Part shown: piece by piece, positions 1 to 9,091 of the stretch | Position numbering within the stretch: the first letter of the stretch is position 1 | How the letters are laid out: every line of letters begins with the position of its first letter | NCBI RefSeq assembly: GCF_002209555.1 | Contig: NZ_NJIF01000001.1 | Coordinates: 1,148,005 to 1,212,004 of the forward strand | Reading direction: 5' to 3' | Length of the DNA stretch: 64,000 nt | Origin: Achromobacter insolitus | Lineage (GTDB): Bacteria > Pseudomonadota > Gammaproteobacteria > Burkholderiales > Burkholderiaceae_B | Program-made: the position numbers and the translations under genes | Notes under the pieces: model-generated | Seen by the model: only the letters and a program-made list of their open reading frames with translations | The model's database searches: none | What the model was told of the DNA's origin: nothing

Positions 1-1
1 G

Positions 2-1024
2 CACTTCTATCTGGGCGAGTCCTCGCTGTACGTGGTGGATCGCAATGGCACGCTGATCTACCACCCCGACCGCAGCCGCCTGGGCCGCGCCGTCCCCGAC
101 CGCAGCGCCTTCGCCTCCGCACTGCGCGGCGAAACCGGCGAGATGCATTTCGCCGATGAACAGGGCCGCGAAATGCTCGCCGGTTACGCGCCTGTGCCCA
201 GCATGGGGTGGAGCATCATCGCGCAGCGCCCAGTGGACGCCACCTTGCAGCCCTTGAGCAATCTGTTGCTGGCCACGGCCCGCCATACCCTGCCGCTGCT
301 GCTGCTTTCAGTGGCGTCCATCTGGCTGCTGTCGCGCTGGATCGCGCGTCCGCTGGGCGAGCTGGCCGGTATCGCCAAGCATATGCAGAACCCGGACTCT
401 GCCGACCGTATTCGTCATGTGCGTTCATGGTATTTCGAAGCCGCGGAACTCAAGCGCGCACTGTTGATGGGGCTGGCCTCCATCCATCACAAGATCCGCG
501 ACCTGCGCCGCGAAACCACCACGGACACGTTGACGGGTCTGTTGAATCGGCGGGGCCTGGACGAAGCGGCCGCGCTGCTGCAGGCAGAAGAGCAGCCGGT
601 GGCGATAGTGGCGATCGATATCGACCATTTCAAGACCGTCAACGACCGCTACGGCCACGCGGCGGGCGACCGCGCGCTGCAGGCCCTGGCGAAATTGATG
701 AGCGAGGGCTCGCGCAGCGGCGATACGCTGGCACGCGCCGGCGGCGAAGAGTTCGTCATGCTGCTGCCCGGCGCGCCGCTGGAGGCTGCGATCAGCCTGG
801 TGGAGAGGTTGCGCCTGCGCATGGCCAGCGAGCCCGCCGCCGTGGCCGGGCCTCTTACCATTTCGGCTGGCGTGGCCGCCTATCCGGAACATGGCGCAAC
901 GATGGACGCGGCCCTGCAACGCGCCGACCAGGCGCTTTACTACGCCAAGAACCACGGCCGCAACACGGTCTGCGTCGCGGACGACAACACCCGGGCCGGC
1001 TCGCGCATGGCGTCTACGGGCTGA
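2..1024 (+). CDS. Diguanylate cyclase, 5' end outside window
   Basis: This is the C-terminal part of a membrane sensor that makes cyclic di-GMP from two GTP. The frame is open from the window edge, so the true start lies upstream. The first ~80 residues look like the end of a periplasmic Cache-type sensor (VDRNGTLIYHP, GYAPVPSMGWSII). A transmembrane helix follows (around positions 280-340), then a short HAMP-like linker (RWIARPLGELAGI) and a GGDEF domain. The active-site signature is GGEEF at 740-754. An RxxD motif (RSGD) lies five residues before it, matching the inhibitory I-site that binds c-di-GMP, so product inhibition is likely. The signal it senses cannot be told from this fragment. 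Confidence 0.93.
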   Translation, partial: HFYLGESSLYVVDRNGTLIYHPDRSRLGRAVPDRSAFASALRGETGEMHFADEQGREMLAGYAPVPSMGWSIIAQRPVDATLQPLSNLLLATARHTLPLLLLSVASIWLLSRWIARPLGELAGIAKHMQNPDSADRIRHVRSWYFEAAELKRALLMGLASIHHKIRDLRRETTTDTLTGLLNRRGLDEAAALLQAEEQPVAIVAIDIDHFKTVNDRYGHAAGDRALQALAKLMSEGSRSGDTLARAGGEEFVMLLPGAPLEAAISLVERLRLRMASEPAAVAGPLTISAGVAAYPEHGATMDAALQRADQALYYAKNHGRNTVCVADDNTRAGSRMASTG

Positions 1025-1029
1025 GTCCC

Positions 1030-3111
1030 CTACTTGCCTTTGGCCGGCGCAGGCGCCTTGGGCGGCTTGCGCATCTGTTCAAGCAAGGGGCCGCAAGCGT
1101 TCTCTTCGGTGGTGCTTGGCGCGACCAGCGCCAGCAGACCGGCAGCCGGCGTCAGCAGCACGCCCAACGCCACCATGCCGGCGCCGCGCGCCGCCAGGGG
1201 CAGCACATGCACACCTACGTCCGGCGAGCCGAAAGTGCCCCGCACATACAACGGCGAGCGCAGCGAGAATATCCGGAAGCCCTTGCTGCTGGGGGTGATG
1301 TCCATGTCCACCGTCTCGTTCTTGAAATCGGCCGTGCCGGTAATGCTGATCAGCGCGTTCTCGGTATCGAATACGAACACCCGCGGCGTCATGACCCCGT
1401 TCTTCATTTCGAGGTCGGCCGCGCCGCAATTGATCTTCACCTCATCGTCGCCGAACAGCTTGGACACCACGTAATTGCCGACATTGAGCCCCGCGATCTC
1501 CATCAGGCTGCGGCTGATCACTCCGTCGTTGACCAGCATCTTCACGTCGCCGGTGGCCGTGCCCAGCAATGCCGCGACCGAGTTGCCCGTGCCGCTCACC
1601 GCCATATCGCCATTCAGTTCACCCAGCGTCTTCTGCATGGCGGGGGTAGCGGGAAAAAGCTGCTTGAGCCGCAGGCGGCGCGCACTGATGTCGACACGCC
1701 CGGTCAGGGTCGCGCTGGAGCCATCCAGCCGTATCGTGGAATTGATGGTGCCGCCTGCCATTCCGAAGCGCAGAGGTTCGAGAGTCAGCTTGCCGTCCTG
1801 CAACACCAGGTGCACGGACAGGTCCGATAACGGCAGTTTGCTGTCGTGCACGATGCGGCCCGCATCCAGGGCGACGTCCGCGTCCATGTCGCGCCAGCGG
1901 TCGGTGCGGAATGCCTGCGTGGGCAGCACCTTGCCGCCCTTGGGCTTGGCCGGCGCGTCCTTAGCCTTGTCGGTTTCGGCGCCCGCAACCTTGCCCGACG
2001 GCACGCCGATCAGCGGCCCCAGGTCCACCATCCGCAGCTGCCGCGAAGAAAGCTTGCCCGTCAGCGTGGGCCTGGGCTGGCCCAATGCGAAGGTGATGTC
2101 GCCATGCAGATCGCTGTTGCCCACCTTGCCGTTGAAGTCCTTGTACTCGAACACCGCGCCCCCGGGATTGCGCAGCTTGGCAACCAGATGGCCGTCAGTG
2201 GAATACGGCGGCGTGTCTGGCAATGTGACGCCAGTCAGCGAATACAGCTGCGCCATCGACGCACCCGCCAATTTCAACCGCAGGTCCAGCGCGCCCAGGT
2301 TGACGGGATCGGTCAGGGTGCCCGTAATCGACGCCTTGGTGCCGCCTATTGCCACGTCGGCCTGCACCGGAAAGGGCTGTTTGGCGTCCTGCAAGGCCAG
2401 CATGCCGCCGACCTTGCCTTCTCCCTTGGTGGCCAGGCCCTTGTACTTGCCTTCCACCTTCCAGCCAAAAACGTAGTCGCGCGGCGAGGGCGCCGCGCCG
2501 CCCTCCTCTGCCGCGAAGGCTGCGCCGGCCACGTCGGCGAATGGCACCGGCTTGCCCAGCGGATCCACCTGCACGTTCAGGTCCGCCTTGAGAACTTCAT
2601 CGACCAGCCCCACACGGCCCTTGTCGAAGCCGATCTCGTTGATATCCAGCACCCAGGGAGAAGGTTCGCCGGTTTCGGGCAGGGTGAACTCCCAATTGGC
2701 CCGGCCGTCGGCCAGCCGCTCAAGGTTGGCTGCGGGCTCGGTCAGCTGGATGCGGCGGATGACGACGCGTTGACGCAGCAATGGCAAGGGGGCCAGGCTG
2801 AATTCCCCACGCTTGAGCGTGGCGAACTGGGGCGCCTTGGCCCATGGCGCATTGCCCACCGAGATATCGTTGGCGATGACGTGCGGCCATGGCACCCAGG
2901 CCCGCCAACCGCCCTCGTCGGGCTCGCGCGTCCATTTGACGCTAAGGTCCCCATTGATGGCGAAAGGACGCCCGATGGCGGCGCTGGCTCGCTCGTTTAT
3001 GAAGGGTTTGGCGCGATTCCAGTCAAAGGTGGCGATCACCACTACCAGTATCGCCACGAGGAGCGCCGCTCCCCCTACAATCCCGATCGCTATTTTTCTT
3101 GAGCGCGTCAT
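1030..3111 (-). CDS. AsmA family protein
   Basis: A 693-residue envelope protein of the AsmA family, whose members are anchored in the inner membrane, extend into the periplasm and are linked to outer-membrane lipid and protein homeostasis. The N-terminus has a short basic segment and one strong membrane helix (roughly residues 7-30, IAIGIVGGAALLVAILVVVIA). A typical AsmA N-terminal stretch follows (FDWNRAKPFINERASAAIGRPFAINGDL), then a long beta-rich region. The start at 3111 is chosen because AAGGAT lies 8 nt upstream; an in-frame ATG at 3129 lacks this. The gene converges with the diguanylate cyclase and is divergent from the sulfatase-family gene. Its precise substrate is unknown. Confidence 0.88.
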   Translation of the reverse strand: MTRSRKIAIGIVGGAALLVAILVVVIATFDWNRAKPFINERASAAIGRPFAINGDLSVKWTREPDEGGWRAWVPWPHVIANDISVGNAPWAKAPQFATLKRGEFSLAPLPLLRQRVVIRRIQLTEPAANLERLADGRANWEFTLPETGEPSPWVLDINEIGFDKGRVGLVDEVLKADLNVQVDPLGKPVPFADVAGAAFAAEEGGAAPSPRDYVFGWKVEGKYKGLATKGEGKVGGMLALQDAKQPFPVQADVAIGGTKASITGTLTDPVNLGALDLRLKLAGASMAQLYSLTGVTLPDTPPYSTDGHLVAKLRNPGGAVFEYKDFNGKVGNSDLHGDITFALGQPRPTLTGKLSSRQLRMVDLGPLIGVPSGKVAGAETDKAKDAPAKPKGGKVLPTQAFRTDRWRDMDADVALDAGRIVHDSKLPLSDLSVHLVLQDGKLTLEPLRFGMAGGTINSTIRLDGSSATLTGRVDISARRLRLKQLFPATPAMQKTLGELNGDMAVSGTGNSVAALLGTATGDVKMLVNDGVISRSLMEIAGLNVGNYVVSKLFGDDEVKINCGAADLEMKNGVMTPRVFVFDTENALISITGTADFKNETVDMDITPSSKGFRIFSLRSPLYVRGTFGSPDVGVHVLPLAARGAGMVALGVLLTPAAGLLALVAPSTTEENACGPLLEQMRKPPKAPAPAKGK

Positions 3112-3456
3112 GGTTATTATCCTTGGCATTGCGGCCGGCGTACCGCTGCCGGCTTCCGTTACCTCCAAGGGTATCGCGGCCCGCGGCCCTGGCCGGACTT
3201 GCCGGCCCCATAATGTGTGCGGATTTTTCCAGGCTCTGCATCCCTCGCGATGCCGCGCGGCACGTGTCGCCCGGGGATTGCGCAGCATGGCGCGTGCCCG
3301 GCCCCGCAGCGGCCGGTTACAAAGCGAAATGAGTGCAGGCCGCGAAATGGGGCCCGAACGCCGACGCACAACGAATTTTTGGCGCCGGCGCAGCTCAAAT
3401 GCCTGAACGACAATAACCGGCCCCGGGGCCGGAAAGCAGAACAACCTGGAGGCCCG
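3112..3456. other. Divergent intergenic region with leader palindrome
   Basis: This 345-bp gap between two divergent genes should hold both promoters. The clearest structure is a perfect 16-bp palindrome at 3417-3432 (CCGGCCCCGGGGCCGG), which lies 15 bp before the GGAGG ribosome binding site of the rightward gene. I see no convincing gene or RNA in the rest. Confidence 0.6.
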
Positions 3457-5379
3457 ATGCGGCATTCGACCTTGATTTTCGTGGTGGCGGCATTTGCGCT
3501 GCTGACGCTCAGCCGCCTGGCGCTGGCCGCCTGGCAGTCCAAGCGTGTGCGCGATGCCGGGGGGCTGGTCCCCCTGCTGCTCGGCGGGCTGCGCATTGAT
3601 GCGCACCAGATCGCCGTGCTGGCCGCATTGCCGGCCGTGCTGTCACCCTTGTTCGGCCACATTCCGCTGGCGGCCACGCTTGCCGGGTACTGGTATCTGG
3701 TCGCGTTCGTTCTGCTGGCATTCCTGGAAGTAGCCACGCCGCCCTTCATCCTGGAATACGACTCCCGCCCCAACCGACTGTTCGTCGAATACCTGAAGCA
3801 TCCCCGCGAAGTCTCCGGCATGCTCTGGCGCGGCTACAAGGGCGCGCTGGTGGGAGGCCTGGCCGTCGTGGCGCTCATTGCCTGGGGTGCCTACGGCCTG
3901 TTCGGCCACATCCAGCCCGATGCACAGCTGAGCTGGTGGCAGATGCCGCTGGCCAGCCTGGCGATCCTCGCCATCGTCATCCTGGCCATCCGCGGCACGC
4001 TGGGCCATCGTCCGATCAACCCGTCCTCGGTCGCGTACAGCTCGGACGGCATGCTCAACACACTGGCGCTGAATTCGCTCTACAACGTCTTCTATGCCGT
4101 CTACAGCATGAAGAACGAGAAGTCCGCCTCTGCCGTCTATGGCGGCATGGACGACGACAAGATGCATGGGCTGGTACTGGCGCAGGCCGGCCTGCCCAAC
4201 CCGCCCTCCAACCCCGACTATCCAAGCCTGCACCGCCAGTTGGCCACCCGCAAGACTGCGCGGCCCCTCAACCTGGTGATCATCCTGGAAGAGAGCCTGG
4301 GCGCGCAATATTGCGCCGGCCTGGGCGGCGCGGACCTCACGCCGGAACTGGATGCCCTGGCGCGCGAGGCCTGGACCTTCACCCGCGCCTACGCCACCGG
4401 CACCCGCTCGGTGCGCGGACTGGAAGCGGTGGTCACCGGCTTTCTGCCCACTCCCGCCCAGGCGGTGCTGAAGCTGCCGCGCTCGCAGCGCGGTTTCTTC
4501 TCGCTGGCCGACCTGCTGGGCCGCCACGGATACCACTCACGCTTCATCTACGGCGGTGAGTCGCACTTCGACAATATGAAGGGCTTCTTCCTGGGCAACG
4601 GTTTCAAGCAGATCGTGGACCGCGCCGACTTCGTCGACCCGGCCTTCGTCGGCACCTGGGGCGCTTCGGACGAAGACATGTTCAACCAGTTGGACCGGCT
4701 GCTGCGCGAAGACGGCGACCAGCCCACCTTCACGCTGGCCTTCAGCGTATCCAATCACTCGCCCTGGGAGTACCCGGCGGGCCGCATCCAGACCGACGGC
4801 AACCCCGCCACCGTGGAGAACACCGTGCGCTATGCCGACTGGGCGCTGGGCCGGTTCTTCGAACGTGCCAAGGCCTCGCCGTACTGGGAAAACACCGTAT
4901 TCCTGGTGGCGGCGGACCATGATTCGCGCGTCTTCGGCGCCAGCCTGGTGCCGGTGCGCCACTTCCATATTCCGGCCGTGATCCTGGGCGCTGGCATCGA
5001 GCCGCGGCGCGACGACCGCCTGATCAGCCAGATCGATCTGGCCCCGACCCTGCTGTCGCTGATCGGCGTGGACACCGAACATCCCATGATCGGCCATGAC
5101 CTCACCCGCAGCACGCCGGGCCGGGCGATCATGCAATACGACAGCACCTATGGCTATCTGAAGGAAGACTCGCTGCTGGTGATGGCGCCCAACAAGACGC
5201 CGCTGCAATACCGCTATACGGCGCCCGAGGAATACACGCCCGCGCCGCTGGATCCGGACCTGGCCGCCGAAGCGCTGGCGCATGCGCTATGGCCCAGCTG
5301 GGCCTATCGCGAAGGCCGGTACAGCCTGCCGGGCCAGACGCCCGAATCCACCAGCACAGGCGAGCGGCCCACCGCCTGA
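3457..5379 (+). CDS. LTA synthase-type sulfatase-fold membrane transferase
   Basis: A 640-residue polytopic membrane protein with an extracytoplasmic sulfatase-fold domain, of the LtaS/OpgB type. The N-terminal ~220 residues hold several membrane helices. The catalytic domain follows, with a metal-binding segment (NLVIILEESLGA), a threonine-containing segment that probably supplies the nucleophile (YATGTRSVRG), and a late metal-binding motif (AADHDSR). Gram-negative members transfer phosphoglycerol or phosphoethanolamine to periplasmic glucans or lipids. The substrate here is not evident. The start is set by GGAGG at 3448-3452 four bases before ATG; upstream in-frame codons run into non-coding sequence. 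Confidence 0.85.
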   Translation: MRHSTLIFVVAAFALLTLSRLALAAWQSKRVRDAGGLVPLLLGGLRIDAHQIAVLAALPAVLSPLFGHIPLAATLAGYWYLVAFVLLAFLEVATPPFILEYDSRPNRLFVEYLKHPREVSGMLWRGYKGALVGGLAVVALIAWGAYGLFGHIQPDAQLSWWQMPLASLAILAIVILAIRGTLGHRPINPSSVAYSSDGMLNTLALNSLYNVFYAVYSMKNEKSASAVYGGMDDDKMHGLVLAQAGLPNPPSNPDYPSLHRQLATRKTARPLNLVIILEESLGAQYCAGLGGADLTPELDALAREAWTFTRAYATGTRSVRGLEAVVTGFLPTPAQAVLKLPRSQRGFFSLADLLGRHGYHSRFIYGGESHFDNMKGFFLGNGFKQIVDRADFVDPAFVGTWGASDEDMFNQLDRLLREDGDQPTFTLAFSVSNHSPWEYPAGRIQTDGNPATVENTVRYADWALGRFFERAKASPYWENTVFLVAADHDSRVFGASLVPVRHFHIPAVILGAGIEPRRDDRLISQIDLAPTLLSLIGVDTEHPMIGHDLTRSTPGRAIMQYDSTYGYLKEDSLLVMAPNKTPLQYRYTAPEEYTPAPLDPDLAAEALAHALWPSWAYREGRYSLPGQTPESTSTGERPTA

Positions 5380-5397
5380 AGCCCGGGCCGGCGCCCG

Positions 5398-6003
5398 CTA
5401 CGCCGGCCGCTTGAACGCCTTGCGGGCCTTTTCGCTGGCAGCGTGGCAGTGGCAGTCGGGGCTGTGATCGTTCACCATGCCCACCGACTGCATGAAAGCG
5501 TAGACGGTGGTCGGCCCGACGAACTTCCAACCCAGTTTCTTCAATGCCTTGGAAAGGGCTTCGGATTGCGCCGAGGTGGACGCGCCGCGCGTCGATGGCG
5601 CGCCGGCCGGGGCCTCGAAACGCCACAGGTAGGCGCCCAGCGAACCTTCGCGCTCGATCATTTCGAGCGCGCGGGCCGCATTGTTGATCACGGCCTCGAT
5701 CTTGCCGCGATGGCGCACGATGCCCGCATCCGCCAGCAGCCGCTGCACGTCTTTTTCCCCGAAGCGCGCCACCTTGGCTGGCTCGAAATTGGCGAAGCCG
5801 CGGCGAAACGCATCCCGTTTGGTCAAAATGGTGCGCCAGCTCAACCCCGACTGGAATCCCTCAAGGCACAGTTGCTCGAACAGCGCGCGGTCATCGCCTT
5901 CCGGGTAGCCCCACTCGGTGTCGTGGTAGGCCATGTATTCGGCGGACGTGTCCACCCAGCCGCAGCGGACCAGGCCGTCGGAAGATTCGGAATTGGCGTT
6001 CAA
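5398..6003 (-). CDS. tag: DNA-3-methyladenine glycosylase I
   Basis: Removes 3-methyladenine from alkylated DNA, the first step of base-excision repair, in the cytoplasm. The 201-residue length and the N-terminal signature (RCGWV, then YHDTEWGYP) are typical of Tag. A Cys/His-rich C-terminal stretch (HSPDCHCH) and the early CGW cysteine and HDTEW histidine would form the structural zinc site. The middle has the expected FQSGLSWRTIL and YAFMQSVGMVNDH segments. It converges with the upstream sulfatase-family gene, 18 bp apart, and appears to be a single-gene unit. Confidence 0.95.
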   Translation of the reverse strand: MNANSESSDGLVRCGWVDTSAEYMAYHDTEWGYPEGDDRALFEQLCLEGFQSGLSWRTILTKRDAFRRGFANFEPAKVARFGEKDVQRLLADAGIVRHRGKIEAVINNAARALEMIEREGSLGAYLWRFEAPAGAPSTRGASTSAQSEALSKALKKLGWKFVGPTTVYAFMQSVGMVNDHSPDCHCHAASEKARKAFKRPA

Positions 6004-6242
6004 GGCAGGCTCCTGGCGACATTCGGGCTACCGATGCTACCGCAGCAACGTCCCCGATAAAAGACGGTAGCCGGACAAAAAAATCATGGCGGCCGCGGAT
6101 CATATCCAGCTAATATTTGCAGCCCTGATCCCGCGCCGGCCGTGTCCGCGCGCGTCCCGGCGCTGTACGGGGGGCCTGCGTGGACGCGGCCCGTTTTGCG
6201 AGTTTGCCGGGCCTTGGACAGGTTTCCAGCCTTCCGCGCTCC

Positions 6243-6704
6243 ATGACCCTGTTAGAGTCTTCTCTCATCTCGTTCGTCTCGCCCGCCGTCCTGGCAGGAG
6301 ACGACCCGGCCGCCAACCCCTGTCTGGACTGCGGCGCATGCTGCGCGCATTTCAGGGTGTCGTTCTATTGCGGAGAGTTGGCCGGCGAAAACGGCGGCCA
6401 CGTGCCCGTCGAACTGGTCACACAACTTAGTCCGCTGCGCGCCTGCATGAAAGGCACGGAAAAAGGCGGCGGCCGCTGCATTTCGCTACGAGGCGAGCTC
6501 GGCCAGCCAGGCATCCATTGCGCCATCTACGAAAACCGTCCCACGCCCTGCAGGGAATTCGATATCTGGATGCCGGACGGCTCGCCCAATCCCGATTGCC
6601 AGCGTTTGCGCGTGTCGCTGGGCCTGGCCCCGGTCCCGCCCCGGCCGGACGCCGAGAACGATCCGCAAGGCCCCTTGCATCCCAACCAACCCGCCGCGGC
6701 CTGA
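6243..6704 (+). CDS. YkgJ-type cysteine-cluster protein
   Basis: A 153-residue soluble protein with the YkgJ/CxxCxxCC signature. C27, C30, C33 and C34 form CLDCGACC, followed by C43 and by later cysteines in IHCAIYENRPTPCREF. This family is predicted to bind zinc or an iron-sulfur cluster, and its function is largely unproved. The start is uncertain: ATG at 6243 has no clear ribosome site, and an in-frame GTG at 6180 is possible, but the sequence before 6243 does not look like the family. The gene faces the alpha/beta hydrolase tail to tail, 12 bp apart. Confidence 0.82.
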   Translation: MTLLESSLISFVSPAVLAGDDPAANPCLDCGACCAHFRVSFYCGELAGENGGHVPVELVTQLSPLRACMKGTEKGGGRCISLRGELGQPGIHCAIYENRPTPCREFDIWMPDGSPNPDCQRLRVSLGLAPVPPRPDAENDPQGPLHPNQPAAA

Positions 6705-6716
6705 AGCGCGAGGATT

Positions 6717-7580
6717 TCAGCCCGCGCAGGAATGGCCGGCGTGCGCCAGCATTGCGGGTGCGGAGCGGGCATCAGCGGCGGGCGCCTGCACGCGTTTGCG
6801 CACCCGCACGATATCTGGATCCTTGCCCAGAAAACCCAGAACGTTGCGCATGACGCGCTCGCGCTCCTGATCCACGCAGATCATGTGGTAGCTGTCCTGC
6901 AGCATCACCAGCGTCGCGTGGGGAATGCGCTGCTCCAGATAGCGGGCCGAACGCGGGCTGGTCAGCTCGTCTTCTTCCGCGTGCATGATCAGGGTAGGAC
7001 AACGCATCCGCTCCAGCCCCCGCCGGACCATGCCGCGCAACCGATCGACCTGGCGCACGCAGGCCAACGGCACCCACTGGTAGTGGAATCCGTCGCCGCG
7101 GGCAAAGCCCGCCTTGATGAAGGCGCGAACCAGTTCGCTCTTCACGCCATAAGGATCTTCCTCGCGCACGCGGATATGCCGCCGCACGCCTGGCAGGCGA
7201 TAAGCCAGATAGCGCACGGCCCGGTACCAGGGCATGCTCCAGCCATCCAGGAATACCGGCGCGGCCAGCGACACCAAGGCGCCGCGCGTATGCGATTCGC
7301 GCTTGCAGACCTCGACCGCCAGCAAGGCGCCCAGACACATGCCTATGACGTGCAACACGTCATACTGCGCGCATAGTTCGCGATAGCGTTGCGTCACCAC
7401 CGCCATCCAGTCCTCGACCCGCACGTCCAGCAGGTCTTCCGGACAACCGGCATGGCCGGGCAAGGTCACGCCGTGGGGTTCGACCCCGGCGCGCGCCAGC
7501 ACCTTGTGCAAGGCGCCCATGTCGAATTCGGTGCCGCCCAAGCCGTGGATGAGCAGCGCGCCCACACGTTGCTGGCTCAC
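6717..7580 (-). CDS. Alpha/beta hydrolase with cysteine nucleophile
   Basis: A 287-residue soluble alpha/beta-hydrolase of the carboxylesterase/monoacylglycerol-lipase-like group. It has the oxyanion segment IHGLGG near residue 12. The nucleophile elbow reads GMCLG at residues 80-84, so Cys82 stands where serine is usual. Asp204 (AEEDELTSP) and His232 (DSYHM) complete a plausible Cys-Asp-His triad. Cys elbows are known in dienelactone hydrolases and PHA synthases, but overall this protein looks more esterase-like. The start is GTG at 7580 with AGGAG four bases upstream. The substrate is unknown. Confidence 0.85.
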   Translation of the reverse strand: MSQQRVGALLIHGLGGTEFDMGALHKVLARAGVEPHGVTLPGHAGCPEDLLDVRVEDWMAVVTQRYRELCAQYDVLHVIGMCLGALLAVEVCKRESHTRGALVSLAAPVFLDGWSMPWYRAVRYLAYRLPGVRRHIRVREEDPYGVKSELVRAFIKAGFARGDGFHYQWVPLACVRQVDRLRGMVRRGLERMRCPTLIMHAEEDELTSPRSARYLEQRIPHATLVMLQDSYHMICVDQERERVMRNVLGFLGKDPDIVRVRKRVQAPAADARSAPAMLAHAGHSCAG

Positions 7581-7764
7581 GGCGCGCTCCTGGCCGGCGC
7601 CAACGCCAGATAAAACTGATCATTCATGAAACACCCCTGAAGCATGGCGGGCAGGACGAAATAGCCTGTCCGACCCTGGCGTCATACTAGGCAGGGGGTG
7701 CCTTGGAAGATCGGCAAAACTGTCGGAGAACCGTGAAAATCCGTAAAGCCCGGCAGGGGCCGCG

Positions 7765-8547
7765 CTACTCGCGTTCCGCCAGATAACGCGTGGGCGTCAC
7801 GCCGAACGCGGCGCGGAAGCTGCCGATGAAGGCGCTGGTGCTCTCATAGCCGACCGACAGGCCGGCCTCCGTGACCGAGCCGCCGCGGCACAGGAGTTCC
7901 AGCGCGCGCAGCAAGCGAGCCTGCTGGCGCCACTGTCCCAGCGTGACGCCGGTTTCCTGGCGGAAACGGCGCATCAGCGTGCGGGAAGACATATTCAGGC
8001 GCTGCGCCCATTCATCGATGCTGGCGGTGTCCTCGGGCCGATCCAGCAGCGTATTGGCCAGATCCTGCAGGCGCGGATCGGCGGGCATGGGCAACAGGAC
8101 GGGTTCGTGCTCGCGCTGCTTGAGCTCTTCCAGCAGCACGTCGAACAGTTGCTCCTGGTAGGCAGGAGACAAAACGGTGTTCGGTTGGACCGAGGTAAAG
8201 CGGTCCATCAGGGCCTCGATCAACCGGGATGCCGGCCAGGACCGGCAACGGTCCGGCAGGCGGGCGCAGGCATCGCGTCGCACATACAGGAACGAGCCGC
8301 GTGCCTCGCCGAACCAGCGGGCGCCGTGCTGCACCCCCGGTGGAATCCAGCCCAGGCTGCCAGGCATCACCGTCCACACCTGCACGCCCGCCTGCACCAC
8401 CACCAGGCCCTCGTGCACCAGCACCAGCATGCCCTCGTCATGGACATGAGAGGGCACGGCAATGCCTTTGGATTCACGCCGCCCCCGGACGCTGAACGGC
8501 GTCAGCAATACGTCTGGCAGGGGGGGCGCAACGGCCACGTGGAGCAT
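7765..8547 (-). CDS. AraC-family regulator with N-terminal cupin
   Basis: A 260-residue transcription factor. The N-terminal ~110 residues form a cupin sensor (PSHVHDEGMLVLV, GWIPPGVQHGARW). The C-terminal ~100 residues carry the double helix-turn-helix of AraC proteins (IDEWAQRLNMSSRTLMRRFRQETG, then VTEAGLSVGYESTSAFIGSFRAAFGVTP). This cupin plus AraC layout is common in regulators of efflux or small-molecule response. It is divergent from the Fur-family gene with about 100 bp between start codons. Its targets are unknown; its 5' neighbourhood is the natural first candidate. Confidence 0.9.
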   Translation of the reverse strand: MLHVAVAPPLPDVLLTPFSVRGRRESKGIAVPSHVHDEGMLVLVHEGLVVVQAGVQVWTVMPGSLGWIPPGVQHGARWFGEARGSFLYVRRDACARLPDRCRSWPASRLIEALMDRFTSVQPNTVLSPAYQEQLFDVLLEELKQREHEPVLLPMPADPRLQDLANTLLDRPEDTASIDEWAQRLNMSSRTLMRRFRQETGVTLGQWRQQARLLRALELLCRGGSVTEAGLSVGYESTSAFIGSFRAAFGVTPTRYLAERE

Positions 8548-8599
8548 GGTTGGCAGGTTTGAGCTACAGGTTGACGGTTTCCGGCGAGCGGATCCAGTT

Positions 8600-8618
8600 G
8601 GAAATGTACATCATTCTC
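8600..8618. promoter_or_regulatory. Candidate Fur box before the Fur-family gene
   Basis: Read on the minus strand, the 19 bp GAGAATGATGTACATTTCC match the classical Fur box GATAATGATAATCATTATC at 13 of 19 positions, including the AATGAT and CATT half-site cores. The site ends 32 bp before the start codon of the Fur-family gene, where a repressor would block transcription. This suggests autoregulation. It is a visual match and has not been scored against a matrix. Confidence 0.5.
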
Positions 8619-8650
8619 ACCTGGATATCAGCCCCAAAAGGAGAACCCCT

Positions 8651-9091
8651 ATGGACCACTCAAGGCTGCGCCATGCGGGCATCAAGGCCACCTTCCCACG
8701 CATGAAGATCCTGGATCTTTTCTATCAGCGCGCGGGCCTGCACATGAGCCCGGCGGATGTGTACCGCAACCTGCTTTCGGACAGCAGCAATATCGGCCTG
8801 GCCACGGTTTACCGCGTCATCACGCAACTTGAAGGCGCCGGTTTGCTCAAACGTACTCAGCTCGACGCCCACACCACGGTGTACGAGCTCAATGACAAAG
8901 GACACCACGACCACCTGGTCTGCACCGATTGCGGACGGATCCTGGAGTCCAGCGATCCCGCCGTGGGTCAACTGGTCAGGAAGATCGCCAAGCGCAGCGG
9001 CTTCCTGCTGGACTCCTACAGCCTGGTGCTTTACGGCCACTGCGGCTGCGGCAAAACCGCAGCAGCCCTTCCTCACGGAGAATTCGAATGA
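8651..9091 (+). CDS. fur: Fur-family metal-responsive repressor
   Basis: A 146-residue metalloregulator, most like the ferric uptake regulator, which represses iron-acquisition genes when bound to Fe(II). The N-terminal winged helix includes SPADVYRNLL and IGLATVYRVITQLEGAGLLKR. The metal-binding region has HHDH at 85-88, C91xxC94 (VCTDC) and a C-terminal pair C131/C133 (HCGCGK). The start is fixed by GGAG a few bases before ATG. The stop overlaps the next start as ATGA, so the two genes are very probably co-translated. Whether this is the main Fur or a second paralog of another metal class cannot be settled from sequence alone. Confidence 0.88.
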   Translation: MDHSRLRHAGIKATFPRMKILDLFYQRAGLHMSPADVYRNLLSDSSNIGLATVYRVITQLEGAGLLKRTQLDAHTTVYELNDKGHHDHLVCTDCGRILESSDPAVGQLVRKIAKRSGFLLDSYSLVLYGHCGCGKTAAALPHGEFE

